NCBI GenBank assembly: GCA_946902875.1
Contig: OX336340.1
Location: forward strand, 2,774,351-2,838,350
DNA: 64,000 nt
From: Nematopogon swammerdamellus
Taxonomy: Eukaryota > Arthropoda > Insecta > Lepidoptera > Adelidae
Direction of reading: 5' to 3'
Position 1 is the first letter of the stretch, and each line of letters starts with the position of its first letter. The position numbers and the translations under genes are program-made. The notes under the pieces are model-generated. The model did not search any database. It saw nothing but the letters and a program-made list of their open reading frames with translations, and was not told the DNA's origin. Shown one piece after another: positions 11,034 to 22,659 of this stretch.

Positions 11034-11299
11034 AACTAAATCCGGTTTTATTCTTGCGATTAGTATAACCCTGAATTCGATGTGAGTTCAAATCACGATA
11101 ATGTCGAATCATTGTTATAAGTTATTATAACTGGCATGGACCGGATATGAAACGTAAAAGGTTACCTTGACCCTGTTATATTAGATTGACCCATTTATCT
11201 ACTAAAAGATTTGCATTTGTTGAAATACTTTTAACTTTTCCGGTTTATAGTTCATTCTAGATTACTGTCCTCTAACGTACGGGCTACACAGGATCAATA

Positions 11300-11614
11300 T
11301 TTTCCTGTCAGTTCTTTTTTACTATTCTTTCTTTTTATTCTTTATTCATCATTCGTATGGTAGGTAAGGTAGTGCACTACGCTTGAATTTATCCTGTTCA
11401 AGTCCTGTTTAGTTTTTACAATCCGGTATGATTACACTTCGAAGGGTTTTTTTTTTAACTTGTGACTACAAGAGACACCGCTTACAGTGTTAAGATAGCT
11501 TGATAGCTAGAATAACTATAATTTAAGCTTGATAATTCTGACCACGTAAAATAAAAAGTAAAAGTAAAAATAAAATCAGGTATATAGACCCTATGTCAGA
11601 AATTGTTGATACAT
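11300..11614 (-). repeat. Copy of a LINE 3' end plus the bora intron/exon-4 boundary
   Basis: The reverse complement of 11300-11614 aligns with 32746-33065. It includes the LINE-tail sequence (ATGATGAATAAAG, CGGATTGTAAAAACTAAACA), then AGAATTATCAAGCTTAAATT, and continues through the bora acceptor and into the first bases of exon 4 (GTCAGAAATTGTTGATACA). The match stops within the exon. Either the LINE sequence contributes the splice acceptor, or part of bora was copied here. Confidence 0.7.
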
Positions 11615-11644
11615 TATTTTATTACCGTAGATTCTGTATTACTT

Positions 11645-12185
11645 AAGCTAAGCGCAAACTGGCGCGGTGGTGGCGGTCATAGCGGTGGCGGCCAAAGTAG
11701 CGGTGGCGGTGGCGTTCAAAAGTCGCGCAGATCAGAGCGTTCAGATTCGACGCCTGTGGTGCCGCGGTGCTTGCGTAATTTCGTAATTTTCGTACTTTTA
11801 ACTACAAAATTGAAGAAAATTTTACTTTTTTTTACTCTTAAATTTTACTTTTTTTTATACTTTTGTTTTACTTTTTTTAAATTGTACTTTTTTTTAATTC
11901 CGCGTGAGCAGTATTGTATAGAATTGGGTGATTGTCGACCTCGTTTATAATTATTTCCTCCATCCTTTCGTCAGTTCCTATGATTATCACGCGATCAGAT
12001 GTTGCAGGCGCGATCGTATCGCCACCGCCGCCACCGCCGCAATCGGACCGCGCACTGACCGCACGCGTGCAGCGATCGGCCGCGCCAGTGTGCGCTTGCA
12101 CACACAATTGCACATAACCTATCTGATCGCCACCGCCACCGCCACCGCCGTGATCGCCTTGATCGCGGCAGTTTGCGCTTAGCTT
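11645..12185. mobile_element. TIR transposon with subterminal GGTGGC repeats
   Basis: The 17-bp ends AAGCTAAGCGCAAACTG and CAGTTTGCGCTTAGCTT are exact inverted repeats. Inside each end lie opposite-strand (GGTGGC)n-type repeats. No transposase is present. Frames over this stretch translate the triplet repeats and were not called. Confidence 0.7.
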
Positions 12186-12232
12186 TACTGAAAATTAATG
12201 GCTGTAGCTATGCCATCACGGTCTTGCAGTTC

Positions 12233-12375
12233 CCGGCAGCTAACAATGCGTGTCGAGCTTTAGAAAGAGACCATCCGGTTGTAGAGCGCCGTCCCTGTCG
12301 CACGAACATCAGTTAGCACGTCTATTTAGGCGGATTGTCTCTTTCTAAAGCTCGAAACGCATTATTTGCTGCCGG
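12233..12375. mobile_element. Foldback element, copy 1
   Basis: Arms CGGCAGCTAACAATGCG and GCTTTAGAAAGAGAC pair with GTCTCTTTCTAAAGC and the GCATTATTTGCTGCCGG end. The same family is at 20118-20278 (shared: CCGGTTGTAGAGCG). Confidence 0.65.
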
Positions 12376-12405
12376 TAGGGTTGCCAACTCTTCGTGTCGG
12401 TAATC

Positions 12406-13235
12406 CGGGAGCATGAACCTACTACCCAAAGGGACCGCACACTGCTGTGAGAAGAAACGGTCAAAGCGAGAGGCACAATCTTTAGTCCTTTGTCCCTTTC
12501 TAGTGTTGACATTGAAGACGATTCACCAGTTGTAAACTTATGTTCTCCTGGTACCTACCCACTTAAATAGATAGTTTATTTAAGTGTATGCCCTGCGCAA
12601 ACATTAAAATAAAAACTAATCAGGGAAACATGTAATTGGCCATACTTTAGGCATAAAAAAATCAAATACATAAAATTAAAAAAACATTAAAAATCGTATC
12701 TGAAATGAAAAGGGTGACCATACCCGTACGTACATAAATACAATCTTCTAGTTGAAGTGATCGATGGCAAAGATTTTTTTTATGGAAACTGACACGGTTA
12801 GATACATGACCTACAACATCCGTGATGTCAGCCCATAACACCGGGTGAACTAGGTGCCATGTCAGTATTTCCCTTCGGTCGTGCCGGGTACACTGAAAAC
12901 ACAAACTATTTACCGACCGACGTTTCATTCAGTGCGGTGGTACCACCAACCCGGGCGGGTTGAGTTGAACCCTACCATGAGAACATAAGTTTACAACTGG
13001 TGAATCATTAATGATGTCAACACTAGAAAGGGACAAAGGACTATAGATGGTGTCTCCCGCTCTCACAGCAGTGCGCGGTAGGTAGGTACCAGGAGAACAT
13101 AAGTTTACAACTGGTGAATCATTAATGATGTCAACACTAGAAAGGGACAAAGGACTATAGATGGTGCCTCTCGCTTTGACCGTTTCTTCTCACAGCAGTG
13201 CGCGGTCCCTTTGGGTAGTAGGTTCATGTCCGGGA
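12406..13235. repeat. Large inverted repeat with SINE in the loop
   Basis: The left arm 12406-12560 and right arm 13077-13235 are inverted copies (CATGAACCTACTACCCAAAG against CTTTGGGTAGTAGGTTCATG). An additional shortened copy of the right-arm sequence lies at about 12975-13090. A SINE-A copy occupies much of the loop. Confidence 0.7.
12772..12973 (-). mobile_element. SINE-A, antisense, truncated
   Basis: Poly(T) then ATGGAAACTGACACGG and the antisense body up to AACCCGGGCGGGTTGAGTTG. Located in the loop of the inverted repeat. Confidence 0.75.
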
Positions 13236-13739
13236 GACTGGAAATTTTTCTTTGAAAAAATACAGAAATAATAAGTAAGTAGATCCAACATATTTTGGCG
13301 GCTTGAACTTGTGCCATCATAAGTTCCTTAAGACCTCACCGACCTTATGCTCGGCTGCTATTTCCATCTCTTTCTAACGATGCCCGTTTTTCATACATGT
13401 TATGTTATTATGAAGAAATTATACAACTTATACAAAATCTGAGGCAGACAAATTGTTAAATTATTAATGTTTTTCAATAAAAAAAAAAATCCAGTCACTA
13501 TTGAACATACGTTTTTAACATCAATACAGTTCTCTTTTAATGTCTCATAATAATATTCAATATGGAGTGCTAAATGTTTGTATTGAAAAACATTATAAAC
13601 ATTATACTAGAATGAAGCTATTATTTCCGGGAGTTCTTACTATCGTTCCGGGAGCCGAGAGATTATCAAAATTATACATGGGAATCCGGGAGAATCCCGG
13701 AATTCCGGGAGGGTTGGCAAGCCTAACTGCCGGGTATGA

Positions 13740-14069
13740 CTTTTTTTTTTTATTAAAACTGACACTGTTGGCTACATCACCTACAACATCCGTGATGTCA
13801 GCCCATAACACCGGGTGAACTTAGTGCCACGTCAGTGCTTCCCTTCGGTCGTGCCAGCTACACTGAACTGGACGGAAAACACAAACTATTTACATAGCCG
13901 TTTCGACCGACCTTTCATTCAGTGCGGTGGTACCAACCCGGGCGGGTTAAACCCTACCACCTAGTAATATAAGAAGAGAGTCATTCATATCCCTTAGTCG
14001 CCTTTTACGACATGCACGGGGAGAAATGCAGTGGGCATATTCTTTAAAGTAGCGGCCCCACACGGTACG
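13740..14069 (-). mobile_element. SINE-A, antisense, with SINE-B-type head
   Basis: Runs from a poly(T) tract to CGGCCCCACACGGTACGA, the same 5' head as the 935-1273 copy. Confidence 0.75.
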
Positions 14070-14105
14070 AATTTTCAATGACTTATTGCTTTCCTTAATC
14101 TAACT

Positions 14106-14403
14106 CAGCGGTTCTCAAACTTTTTTGGTGACGGAACCCTTTTGGAAAGCGAAATATTTGACGGAGCCCTAAGATAAACAAAAATAAGTTTTTTGCATTC
14201 TGTATTAATAATCATATTATAATGTAACAGTTACTTGCATAATATTATAATAAAAGAAAAACAATAATGAAATATCTAACGGATCTAGCTGAATAGAGCC
14301 AGAGAGGAGAGGTGTATTTTTTATTTTCTCGTATTCTCGCGGAGCCCCCACAGAGGCTCCGTGGAGCCCTAGGGCTCCGCGGAGCACACTTTAAGTATGG
14401 CTG
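14106..14403. mobile_element. hAT-type MITE with 8-bp target duplication
   Basis: The element begins CAGCGGTTCTCAAAC and ends ACTTTAAGTATGGCTG. It is flanked by exact 8-bp direct repeats ATCTAACT (14098-14105 and 14404-14411). No coding sequence is present. Confidence 0.85.
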
Positions 14404-14887
14404 ATCTAACTAATTAAATTGGTCACTATGCGAAGTCGCAGAGATCATGAAGATCGTTTGGTCTACGCAGAATCTCATATCAACTTGTTTACTCCTTAAC
14501 GCGCTCGAATGAAATTACGTGGACTTTGTAACTCGGTCCGCAGACAGATAGCTGGCGGCGTTAAGTGACGTTCTGTTTGTAAACAAAACAGCGCATTTTT
14601 TTTGTTGTTGCAGAAGTTCATGGATAATTGAGTCCATAGTACATTGTACAGTTGTAATATATAATTTGTAATTATACGTATTACTTAACGCAAGTATTTA
14701 TTTAACTAGCATGTACTGACATGTACTATTAATAATTATTATTCCTTTATTAACACATATTTACAATAATTTTACATATAATAAACTATACCTAAAATAT
14801 AGAAAAATTATATATAAAATTATTATGAAATAAATGGAGTTTCCACCACCGGCGGCGGGGCGAACCCAGGCTATCGATGGTCGGGCC

Positions 14888-17590
14888 CACAGAGCATCAA
14901 ATACCTACCGTGGGCGCCCCCTACTAGAGGCGCCCTAAGCGATAATATTTGAAACCCAATAACCGTACGCTGAGCTGCTAGCGCTTCGTATGTGTGTGTG
15001 TGTGCTAGTATCGACACTACCACAGCATATATATGGCTAAAGCAGTATGGAAACTAGGCCTATTTGTTAAAATAAGTACCTACGCTCCATTGGAGCGTTA
15101 GGGATGTCAATAATTTTTTTTTGTAAAATTATTATTTATTAAAACATTTATTTAGGTTCTGTAATGTAATGATCAAATAATCAATATAATCAATCATCAA
15201 TAATAAGTTCAAAACGTGGTTGCTATAAATATGAATTGATATAACTTTTCTCGACTTTTGTCAACTTTTATTTACTTTTGTAAATTGTTTACAACTTTTG
15301 TCAGCTCTTGTCAACCATTGTAAATGTTTGTCAACTTTTCTCATCTTTTGCCAAGTTCAGTCATCTTTTGTCAACTTTTATCGACTGTTGTCAAGTATTG
15401 TCAATGTTTGTCAACCTTGGTAAACTTTTGTCAGCTTTCGTCAACATTTGTCAACTTTTGTCATCTTTTGTCAACTTTCATCGACTGTTGTCAACTCTTG
15501 TCAATGTTTGTCAACCTTGGTCAACTTTTGTCAACTTTCGTCAATATTTGTCATCTTTTGTCAACTTTTATCGACTGTTGTCAACTCTTGTCAATCTTTG
15601 TCAACCTTGGTCAACTTTTGTTAACTTTCGTTAACATTTGTCGACTTTTGTCATCTTTTGTCAACGTTTGTCAACTTTTGTCTATTTTTCTCGATTTTTG
15701 TGAAATTATAGCCACTTTCGTCATCTTTTATCAACTTTTCTCATCTTTTGCCAACTTCTGTCACCTTTTGTCAACTTTTATCGACTGTTGTCAACTCTTG
15801 TCAAGTTTTGTAAACTTTTGAGAACTTTTATCAACTCTCGGTAACTTATGTCAACTCTTGTCAACTTTTGTCAACATTTGTCAACTTTTGTCAACTTTCG
15901 TCAACTTTTGTCAACTTTTGTCAACTTTCGTCAACTTTTGTCAACTTTCGTTAACGTTTGTCTACTTTTATGGTTTTTGTCGACTTTTGTTAACTTTCGT
16001 CACCTTTTGTCAATTTTTGCCTACTTCTATCAGCTTTTGTAAAATTTTAACGACTGTTGTCAACTTTCGGAAATTTTTGTCAACTTTTGCCAACTTCTGT
16101 CACTTTTATGAACTTAGGCCAGCTTCCGTCAACTTTTGTCAACTTTCGTCATCTTTTGTCAACTTTTACTAACTTCTGTCAACTTTTAACCACTATTGTC
16201 AACTTTTGCCAAGTTCTGTCACTTTTATGAACTTTTGTCAGCTTTCGTGAACGTTTGTCAACTCTTGTCAACTTTCGTCAACTATTGTTAATTAATGTCA
16301 ACTAAGTATCGTCAACATTTTTCATATTTTGTCAACGTTTGTCAACTTATGTCAGCTGTTTGTCAACTGTCGTCAACTTTTCCCATCTTTTGTCCAGTTT
16401 GTCAAATTTCGTTAACTCTTGTCAACTTTTGTCAACTTATGTAAACTCTTGTCAACTTTTGTCAACTCCTTGTTAACGAAAGCTGACAAAAGTTCATAAA
16501 AGTGACAAAAGTTGACAACAGTGGTTAAAATAGGATAAAAGCTGACAAAAGCTGAGAGAAGTTGGCAAAAGTTGACAAAAGATGACGAAAGTGGCTATAA
16601 GTTCACAAAAGTCGAGAAAAGTATACTAAAGTTGACAAACGTTGACAAGAGTTGACAACAGTCGATAAAAGTTGACAAAAGATGACAAAAGTTGACAAAT
16701 ATTGACGAAAGTTGACAAAAGTTCACCAAGGTTGACAAACATTGACAAGAGGTGACAACAGTCGATAAAAGTTGACAAAAGATGACAAAAGTTGACAAAT
16801 ATTGACAAAAGTTGACCAAGGTTGACAAACATTGACAAGAGTTGACAACAGTCGATAAAAGTTGACAAAAGGTGACAGAAGTGTGCAAAGATAAGAAAAG
16901 TTGACAAGTTGACAAGAGTTGACATAAGTTACCGAGAGTTGGCAAAAGTTCTCAAAAGTTTACAAAACTTGACAAAAGTCGATAAAAGTTGACAAAAGGT
17001 GACAGAAGTTGGCAAAAGATGAGAAAGTTGACAAAAGTTGACAAGAGTTGACATAAGTTACCGAGGGTTGGCAAAAGTTCTCAAAAGTTTACAAAACTTG
17101 ACAAGAGTTGACAACAGTCGATAAAAGTTGACAAAAGGTGACAGAAGTTGGCAAAAGATGAGAAAAGTTGACAAAAGTTGACAAGAGTTGACATAAATTA
17201 CCGAGAGTTGACAAAAGTTGCATTTTTTGCATTCTAAAAGATCGTGGAATGTCCGTGGCGCATGCAACAAAAACAAACACGACCACTCGGACGCTGCACC
17301 CGCGACTGATTGTTTGCGACATTCGCTTCGGGGCCTTGTTGAGGTGTGCGTGTGTGTGAGTGCGTCGTTTCGATCGTTTTGTACGTAGTTTCCATACTGC
17401 TTTAGCCATATAATATGCTGTGACACTACACACAAAGCGGAGCAAGTTTGGCACACGCACAAAACAAATGCACACGCACAACACACATATGTAAGTCATA
17501 GGCCACGCCCACAGGCTTCAACGGCGTTGTAGAGAAATCGCGCTCACGGCGCCTCTAGTAGGGGCGGGCGCGCGCATTTCATGCTCTGTG
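14888..17590. mobile_element. hAT-like element with inverted minisatellite cargo
   Basis: Exact 10-bp terminal inverted repeats (CACAGAGCAT / ATGCTCTGTG) are flanked by 8-bp duplications GTCGGGCC (14880-14887 and 17591-17598). The inverted similarity extends further inward: CCCCTACTAGAGGCGCC against GGCGCCTCTAGTAGGGG, and CTAAAGCAGTATGGAAACTA against its complement near 17390-17410. The core is the minisatellite described separately. No transposase is seen. An uninterrupted paralogue of the target at 17776-17906 confirms the boundaries. Confidence 0.85.
15244..17218. repeat. 10-bp minisatellite (TCAACTTTTG) that reverses orientation
   Basis: About 2 kb of degenerate 10-bp units of the form GTCAACTTTT. 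From about 15244 to 16470 they run in plus orientation. At about 16475 they switch to the reverse complement (AAAAGTTGAC) and continue to about 17218. Higher-order repeats of several units are evident. The long frames rich in STFVNFCQLL are translations of this repeat and are not genes. Confidence 0.9.
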
Positions 17591-17962
17591 GTCGGGCCCC
17601 AAAGAGAGAAACCTCCGAACGATGCGTGCAGTGTCGAGCAGGGCTGCCTTCTGGATCTGGCCCTTAATAATTATTATTACTTCCATGTATTATGTATTTC
17701 TTTATTTACACGTTTTTTTCTTATATTAATTTTAACATATTTACAAGTAACTTAATCTAAAATTAATATAATATAAATAAACGGAGTTTCCACCACCGGC
17801 GGCTGGGCGAACCCAGGCTAACCGATGGTCGGGTCCCAAAGAGAGAAACCTCCGAACGATGCGTGCAGTGTCGAGCAGGGCTGCCTTCTGGATCTGGCCC
17901 CTGACCCAACCACACACATGTATTATTCTTATTAATATTTTATCTTCAATTCTCACGCTCAA
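17591..17962 (-). pseudogene. Duplicated LINE 3' fragment (target of the hAT-like element)
   Basis: Minus frame WVRGQIQKAALLDTARIVRR then FLSLGPDHRLAWVRPAAGGG. The sequence occurs twice: once split by the element (14837-14887 plus 17591-17660) and once intact (17776-17906). It resembles a non-LTR retrotransposon C-terminus. The clade is uncertain. Confidence 0.55.
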
Positions 17963-17989
17963 CTCTTTTGCTACTACCTACTTACATTC

Positions 17990-18137
17990 CACTATATTAA
18001 TCTAATCTCAAACATCCAAAGGTTGACTGTAAGAAATCTCTGTAAGGGATAAGTCCGCCTTTGCACTTTATGTAAATTTTCTAATGTACTATTACTGTTG
18101 AATGTTATTGGAGCAATAAAGGATTTTCTATCTATCT
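17990..18137 (+). mobile_element. RTE-type LINE 3' end with TATC tail
   Basis: Contains CATCCAAAGGTTGACTG, GGGATAAGTCCGCCTTTG and GGAGCAATAAAGGATTTTC followed by CTATCTATCTA. A second copy lies at 44490-44645. Confidence 0.65.
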
Positions 18138-18273
18138 ACAGTTGAACTAAGATTTACTAATACCTTGGAAATAAAACGGAGTGAGTCGGACTCTAGGGTT
18201 TCGTATCGCCACGTAATTTACCTGTTTTTATTACTTTTTATTTTTGAGTATGCATTATAATCACACAAGTCAT

Positions 18274-18648
18274 CCTCGGTAGCTCAGCGGTGCGGTCGGT
18301 CGACTGTTGTTAAGGACCCTGAGCGCGGTCAGTACTTGGATGAGTGACCGGTCGACCGTTGGAGGCTGACCGTGGTTCGGATTCCACGTAAAACTGTAGG
18401 TTCGTTCCCTTCTTACCTTAATAGGTGGTATGGTTTATCCAGCCCGGGTTGGTACCACCGCACTGAATGAAACATCGGCCGAAACGGCTATGTAAATAGT
18501 TCGTGTTTTCCGTCCAGTTCAGTGTAGCCGACATGAAATGAAGGAAAGCACTGACGTGCATTGCACCTAGTTGACCCGGTGTTATGGGCTGACATCACAA
18601 TGTTGTTGGTGATGTAGCCAACCGTGTCAGTTTCTTATAAAAAAAAAC
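18274..18648 (+). mobile_element. SINE-A, full-length
   Basis: A box GGTAGCTCAGCGG, 5S-like GCGGTCAGTACTTGGATGAG, B box GGTTCGGATTCC, central domain and an A-rich tail. Same organisation as 3553-3936. Confidence 0.8.
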
Positions 18649-18719
18649 AAGTTTAACTCTTGTATGTATATTACCGTTTTTACAGTAGAGAAAAAACAAA
18701 CAAAAAAATTAAAAAAAAA

Positions 18720-18968
18720 CATGTTTCTTGTACGACCGACGACGGTCGATTCACGGGGGTTCCCATAGAAGAAACCAAAAAGTGTATGCGCGCGCGCCAT
18801 CTACCGAATAGATTATGAAGCATTTTAACTAATCATGACATTTACCTAATATAAAGCATTCCATAACACGCCATAGATGGCGTGAGTGGCGCTAACCGTG
18901 ACTTGGCGATAAGGAACCCTCGGTGCGCGAGTTCGAGTGCGAGACTCGCACTTGGCCGGTTTTTTATG
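18720..18968 (+). repeat. GGTTCCGTA-family repeat, 3' half
   Basis: Includes GTATGCGCGCGCGCCATCTA, CACGCCATAGATGGCGTG and the tail CTCGGTGCGCGAG ... CTCGCACTTGGCCGG. The inverted relative is at 57780-58530. Confidence 0.65.
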
Positions 18969-19528
18969 TTCTATGGAAAATGTGAATTCATTAAAATGTC
19001 AATACACATAATGCATAAAATGTTTAATAATAAGAAGTTAAAGATTAGCATAATAATAAAAGAAATACATTTATTTATTTATCAAATTGCCTATTTCGAT
19101 GTCACAATTTTTGAGTAAATTATTTATCTACCTAACTAAATGTCTATTTTTTAAAACATTGCATAGACGTAGTAGAAAATATAAAATCAGCAAATTACCT
19201 CAATAATGTACTTTTAATTTCATATTCAATCATGATCATGACATTGATATGAATTGTAATTATATTTAAATGTTGTTTAAAAAGTCAATTCTTACAAGTT
19301 GTTCTCAATTTTAACGATTTATAAAAATTATACCTAGTTCTCGAGAGACTTCTGCAATGGATCGAGAAAAACATTTCAATTCAATTTTCCAAATTATGAA
19401 AATATAATGAAAACATGCTTGCATTACAAATAATGACAGCACTGTGAATTAAAAAGTAGCAAGTAGGTTATTAATTAATCCTAATATGTTGAAAGAAACA
19501 CTTCTGAGTTTATGAGTTTTATGTTGTG
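18969..19528. other. AT-rich intergenic
   Basis: Nothing recognised. Confidence 0.3.
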
Positions 19529-19536
19529 GTCCACAC

Positions 19537-20022
19537 CAGGGTTGTTGCGAACATCAGCATCAGCATCAGCATCCGCGGAACTTCAGCATCATTTTCAACA
19601 TCAGCATCGCATCAGCAACCGCATTGATCGATGCTGATTATCAATGCTGATGTTCGAGTCGTGACAAACCTTCTCGTAACAGACTCTAAGCCGAAAAAGC
19701 CGCACATACAGTTCAAAATAGTTCCAAAATTCAATCCAATACTAATAATTTTATTGCCAAGATAATTACTAAACTGGTACTGGTATCAGATTGATTCTTC
19801 TTTTTTTATTAAATGTCACAAAGTTTTATTAAAAAACACAATCTTTTATTTCAATACCAACCAAAACTTTGGATATAAATTCATAATATTCATATAGTTC
19901 AGTATTTTCTCTTTTTTTAAAGAAAATAATTAAAACCAGCATCAGCATCCGCTGATGTCAATGATAAAATATCAGCATCAGCGTCAGCTGATGTGAAAAA
20001 ATGTGCTTCAGCAACAACCCTG
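19537..20022. mobile_element. hAT-type non-autonomous element
   Basis: Ends CAGGGTTGTTGCGAAC and CAGCAACAACCCTG are inverted. The flanking 8-mers GTCCACAC and CTCCACAC differ by one base. Subterminal (ATCAGC)n repeats lie at both ends. No transposase. Confidence 0.75.
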
Positions 20023-20117
20023 CTCCACACACTCTCTTCAACTATTTGTATTTTAAACATTGTATAAAAGTTCGTAAAGCACATTTTTCATTGCAGCACA
20101 CAATAGAGTACAGTTAT

Positions 20118-20278
20118 ACGCAGCAGTAAATACCGCACATGCGGTTTTAGAAAGAGACAATCCGGTTGTAGAGCGTCGTCCCTGTCGCGCGAACTCGCAC
20201 GTCACTGTGCGACAGGGACGACGCTCTACAACCGGGTTGTCTCTTTCTAAAGCCCGATATGCGTTATTTGCTGCCGCG
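20118..20278. mobile_element. Foldback element, copy 2
   Basis: A long hairpin: TTTAGAAAGAGACAATCCGG and GAGCGTCGTCCCTGTCGC pair with the right arm GCGACAGGGACGACGCTC ... GTCTCTTTCTAAA. Related to 12233-12375. Confidence 0.75.
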
Positions 20279-21166
20279 CATTGTACTAAATATTGCAAAA
20301 AAAAATTATTTATTTACAAAAAAAAATGTACTAAGTAATTATTTAATTATGGCACAAAAGGAATTTATACTAATATTATTTTGCAAATAGATATTAAAGT
20401 ATGTTGTTAATATTATTAACAGTATATTGTCACAACGGGGTTTTTTTAATACTGAGGCATTTTGTAAACTCTCAAAAGATGGAAATCTAAAATTTTAATA
20501 ACTACATGCTTATTATGAAATTCCTGTTTTTAGTAGTAGGTACATAAAATGTCATAAATTTTCAATTTATTGTTTTAAATAATTGAATAAAATTTTAAAT
20601 AGTGTTTGGTTTTAAATCGAAATAGACTTTTAAGATGTATCATATTTATAATTCAATATGAAAACATATTTACTGGCCGCATAATTTTTCTTAAACTATG
20701 AGAATCCTTAAAAACTGTAACAAGTATTCCTTTGGCCATTAGATCATTATTAATTTAAATTGTAAGTCTCTTTTATTTCTTCTTTTTTTTTTTTAAACAA
20801 AAAAGACATCCATGTATCAAAATAGTTTAGGAAAAACGTTTAACATAAGACAAAGCAGTCAAAAAAATTTCACTCCACACTCCTTTCACGCATTACATAA
20901 TAAATTTATTCTCTTTAAATATTTTGTATAAATACCGGTGGGCGGCAATCAGTCTTCGTTGAATTTAAAATTTCATACAAATCTTCATCCAAACCACATT
21001 ACAACCAATCACGTCACGTGAATTAATGTATTTTTTTTTTCTTCGATTACAAATGGCCGCAAATTCCACTTGGGGCTCTTAATCGGGCAGTGTCAAGTTG
21101 TAGATCCAAGCTAGCTCCAAATATTACAGTGTCAAAATTATGACAGGGTTGCACTGGAAACACATT
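20279..21166. other. AT-rich intergenic
   Basis: No gene, repeat boundary or RNA recognised. Confidence 0.3.
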
Positions 21167-21442
21167 TTATTTCATTATAATAAAAAAATACGGAATTAAT
21201 GTCAGGCCGTGGAGATGAGATAAAGAAAAGTAAACAAATTGACCTTCACTGAGCTCCGTTACGACTTTAAACGATTTGTATCTCTGTCCATTCCTTCGCA
21301 CGGCAATGACGTTAGAAAAGGCTGCCTCTAGGTGTTTCATAGTAGTAGGAAGCAGTCGATGCATGAGTTCATAACATTTGGTTGGAAATTTTGTGAATTT
21401 AAATTTATTCCTACTCGAAATACTGTGCCCGAAGTGTAACAT
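21167..21442 (-). CDS. Hypothetical 91-codon ORF, doubtful
   Basis: The frame begins MLHFGHSISSRNKFKFTKF and ends near an AATAAA on the same strand. No domain was recognised and the neighbourhood is repetitive. It could be a chance frame or a relic of a mobile element. Confidence 0.2.
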   Translation of the reverse strand: MLHFGHSISSRNKFKFTKFPTKCYELMHRLLPTTMKHLEAAFSNVIAVRRNGQRYKSFKVVTELSEGQFVYFSLSHLHGLTLIPYFFIIMK

Positions 21443-21760
21443 GCTTCTTTCGTTTGCGTGTTTTGTTTGGTTTGTTGTTATAAATTCCTTATCATTATTG
21501 TTTCCTTAGTGTCCGTTTTATTGTTGATTTTTGCTGTTATTGTGAGTGGCGATCAAAGTTTACAGACGATTATAATTATGGAGCCTCCAGCTCCAGACAA
21601 TCTTTGAAAGATATTAATTCATCACCGTCAAAAAAAACCTCAAAAGGCTGCGACCACGTCGTCGCAGTCATCAGCAGCGGTTAAGGGTGCAGTCCAGGTG
21701 TACCCTCTCCACAGTCAACTAAACTACTCCGAGCAGTGAGGTAGATGTGAACAATCTTAA

Positions 21761-22168
21761 GACGAGACGGAAGTTAACTTTCTCCATACAAAGTCGTCTT
21801 TCGGCATTTATGTTTTCTAGCCCCCTAAACTGTATCCGATTTTTATAATTCTTTTTTTGTTGTAATAAGAACGGTCGAATCTACTTTCTTGTATTTTTTT
21901 TTAAATCTAAAGTGATGACTCAATAAAGCTTAATGAACTTCATGACATCATAAAATAAAAAATTCAAATTTTTTCGGGGAAAATACAAATTTTTAGCTCC
22001 GTTGTTGTAGGTATATTTCATCTAACAAAAAAATTACTGGAACGTAGATTGAATGGTCCTTAAGACAAGAAAAAAATAAATTTAAAAAATCAGATAAGGT
22101 TTAGGGGGCTAGAAAACATAAATGCCGAAAGACGATTTTGTATGGAGAAAGTTAACTTCCGTCTCGTC
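21761..22168. mobile_element. MITE with long TIRs flanked by TTAA
   Basis: About 70-bp near-perfect inverted ends (GACGAGACGGAAGTTAAC ... GTTAACTTCCGTCTCGTC), flanked by TTAA at 21757-21760 and 22169-22172. This agrees with piggyBac-type target duplication. No transposase. The superfamily is inferred only from the TTAA. Confidence 0.7.
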
Positions 22169-22659
22169 TTAAGCGGCCGCCATGTATCGATTGCGTCTCC
22201 AACAAAAAATGTTATGAACCCCTGAGAATTTGCTTACATTCTTTATCTCGCCTCGATGGCCCTAGTTTAGGTACCTGTATTTGTAATTACTTTTAATTTA
22301 TTTTGGACAATAAAGTTCTGGAGAACAACGTTTCATAATACGCGGACTGTAAAAAAGGATAGCTAGGAGATGAACAGTATCCATCGCTTTGAATTTTAAA
22401 CTAACTAAATGATGTGTTTACAAAACAGAAAGTAATTCCAGCTCATTTTCATGTCAGTCTTGGCTACATTAAGCTAAACATGGTTAAAATACCACGTTGA
22501 TTTGATGTATGTCAAATTAGACTTATTTGTAAAATTATTAAGTACTTACAATATTTCTTGATTTCAAATATATGGTGTTAAGAGCATAATCTGCACCTCG
22601 ACCTCCCATAATAACGTAATAGTTTTCATTTTAATCCAACAGTTCTTTGCTGGGATAAG

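Noticed and set aside
11603..12182. GC-rich ORFs with Gly or Ala runs
   Set aside because: Products of (GGTGGC)n subterminal repeats of a TIR element.
15308..17499. Long frames rich in STFVNFCQLL on both strands
   Set aside because: They translate a 10-bp minisatellite (30 bp equals 10 codons), appear in several frames at once and lie inside a hAT-like element.
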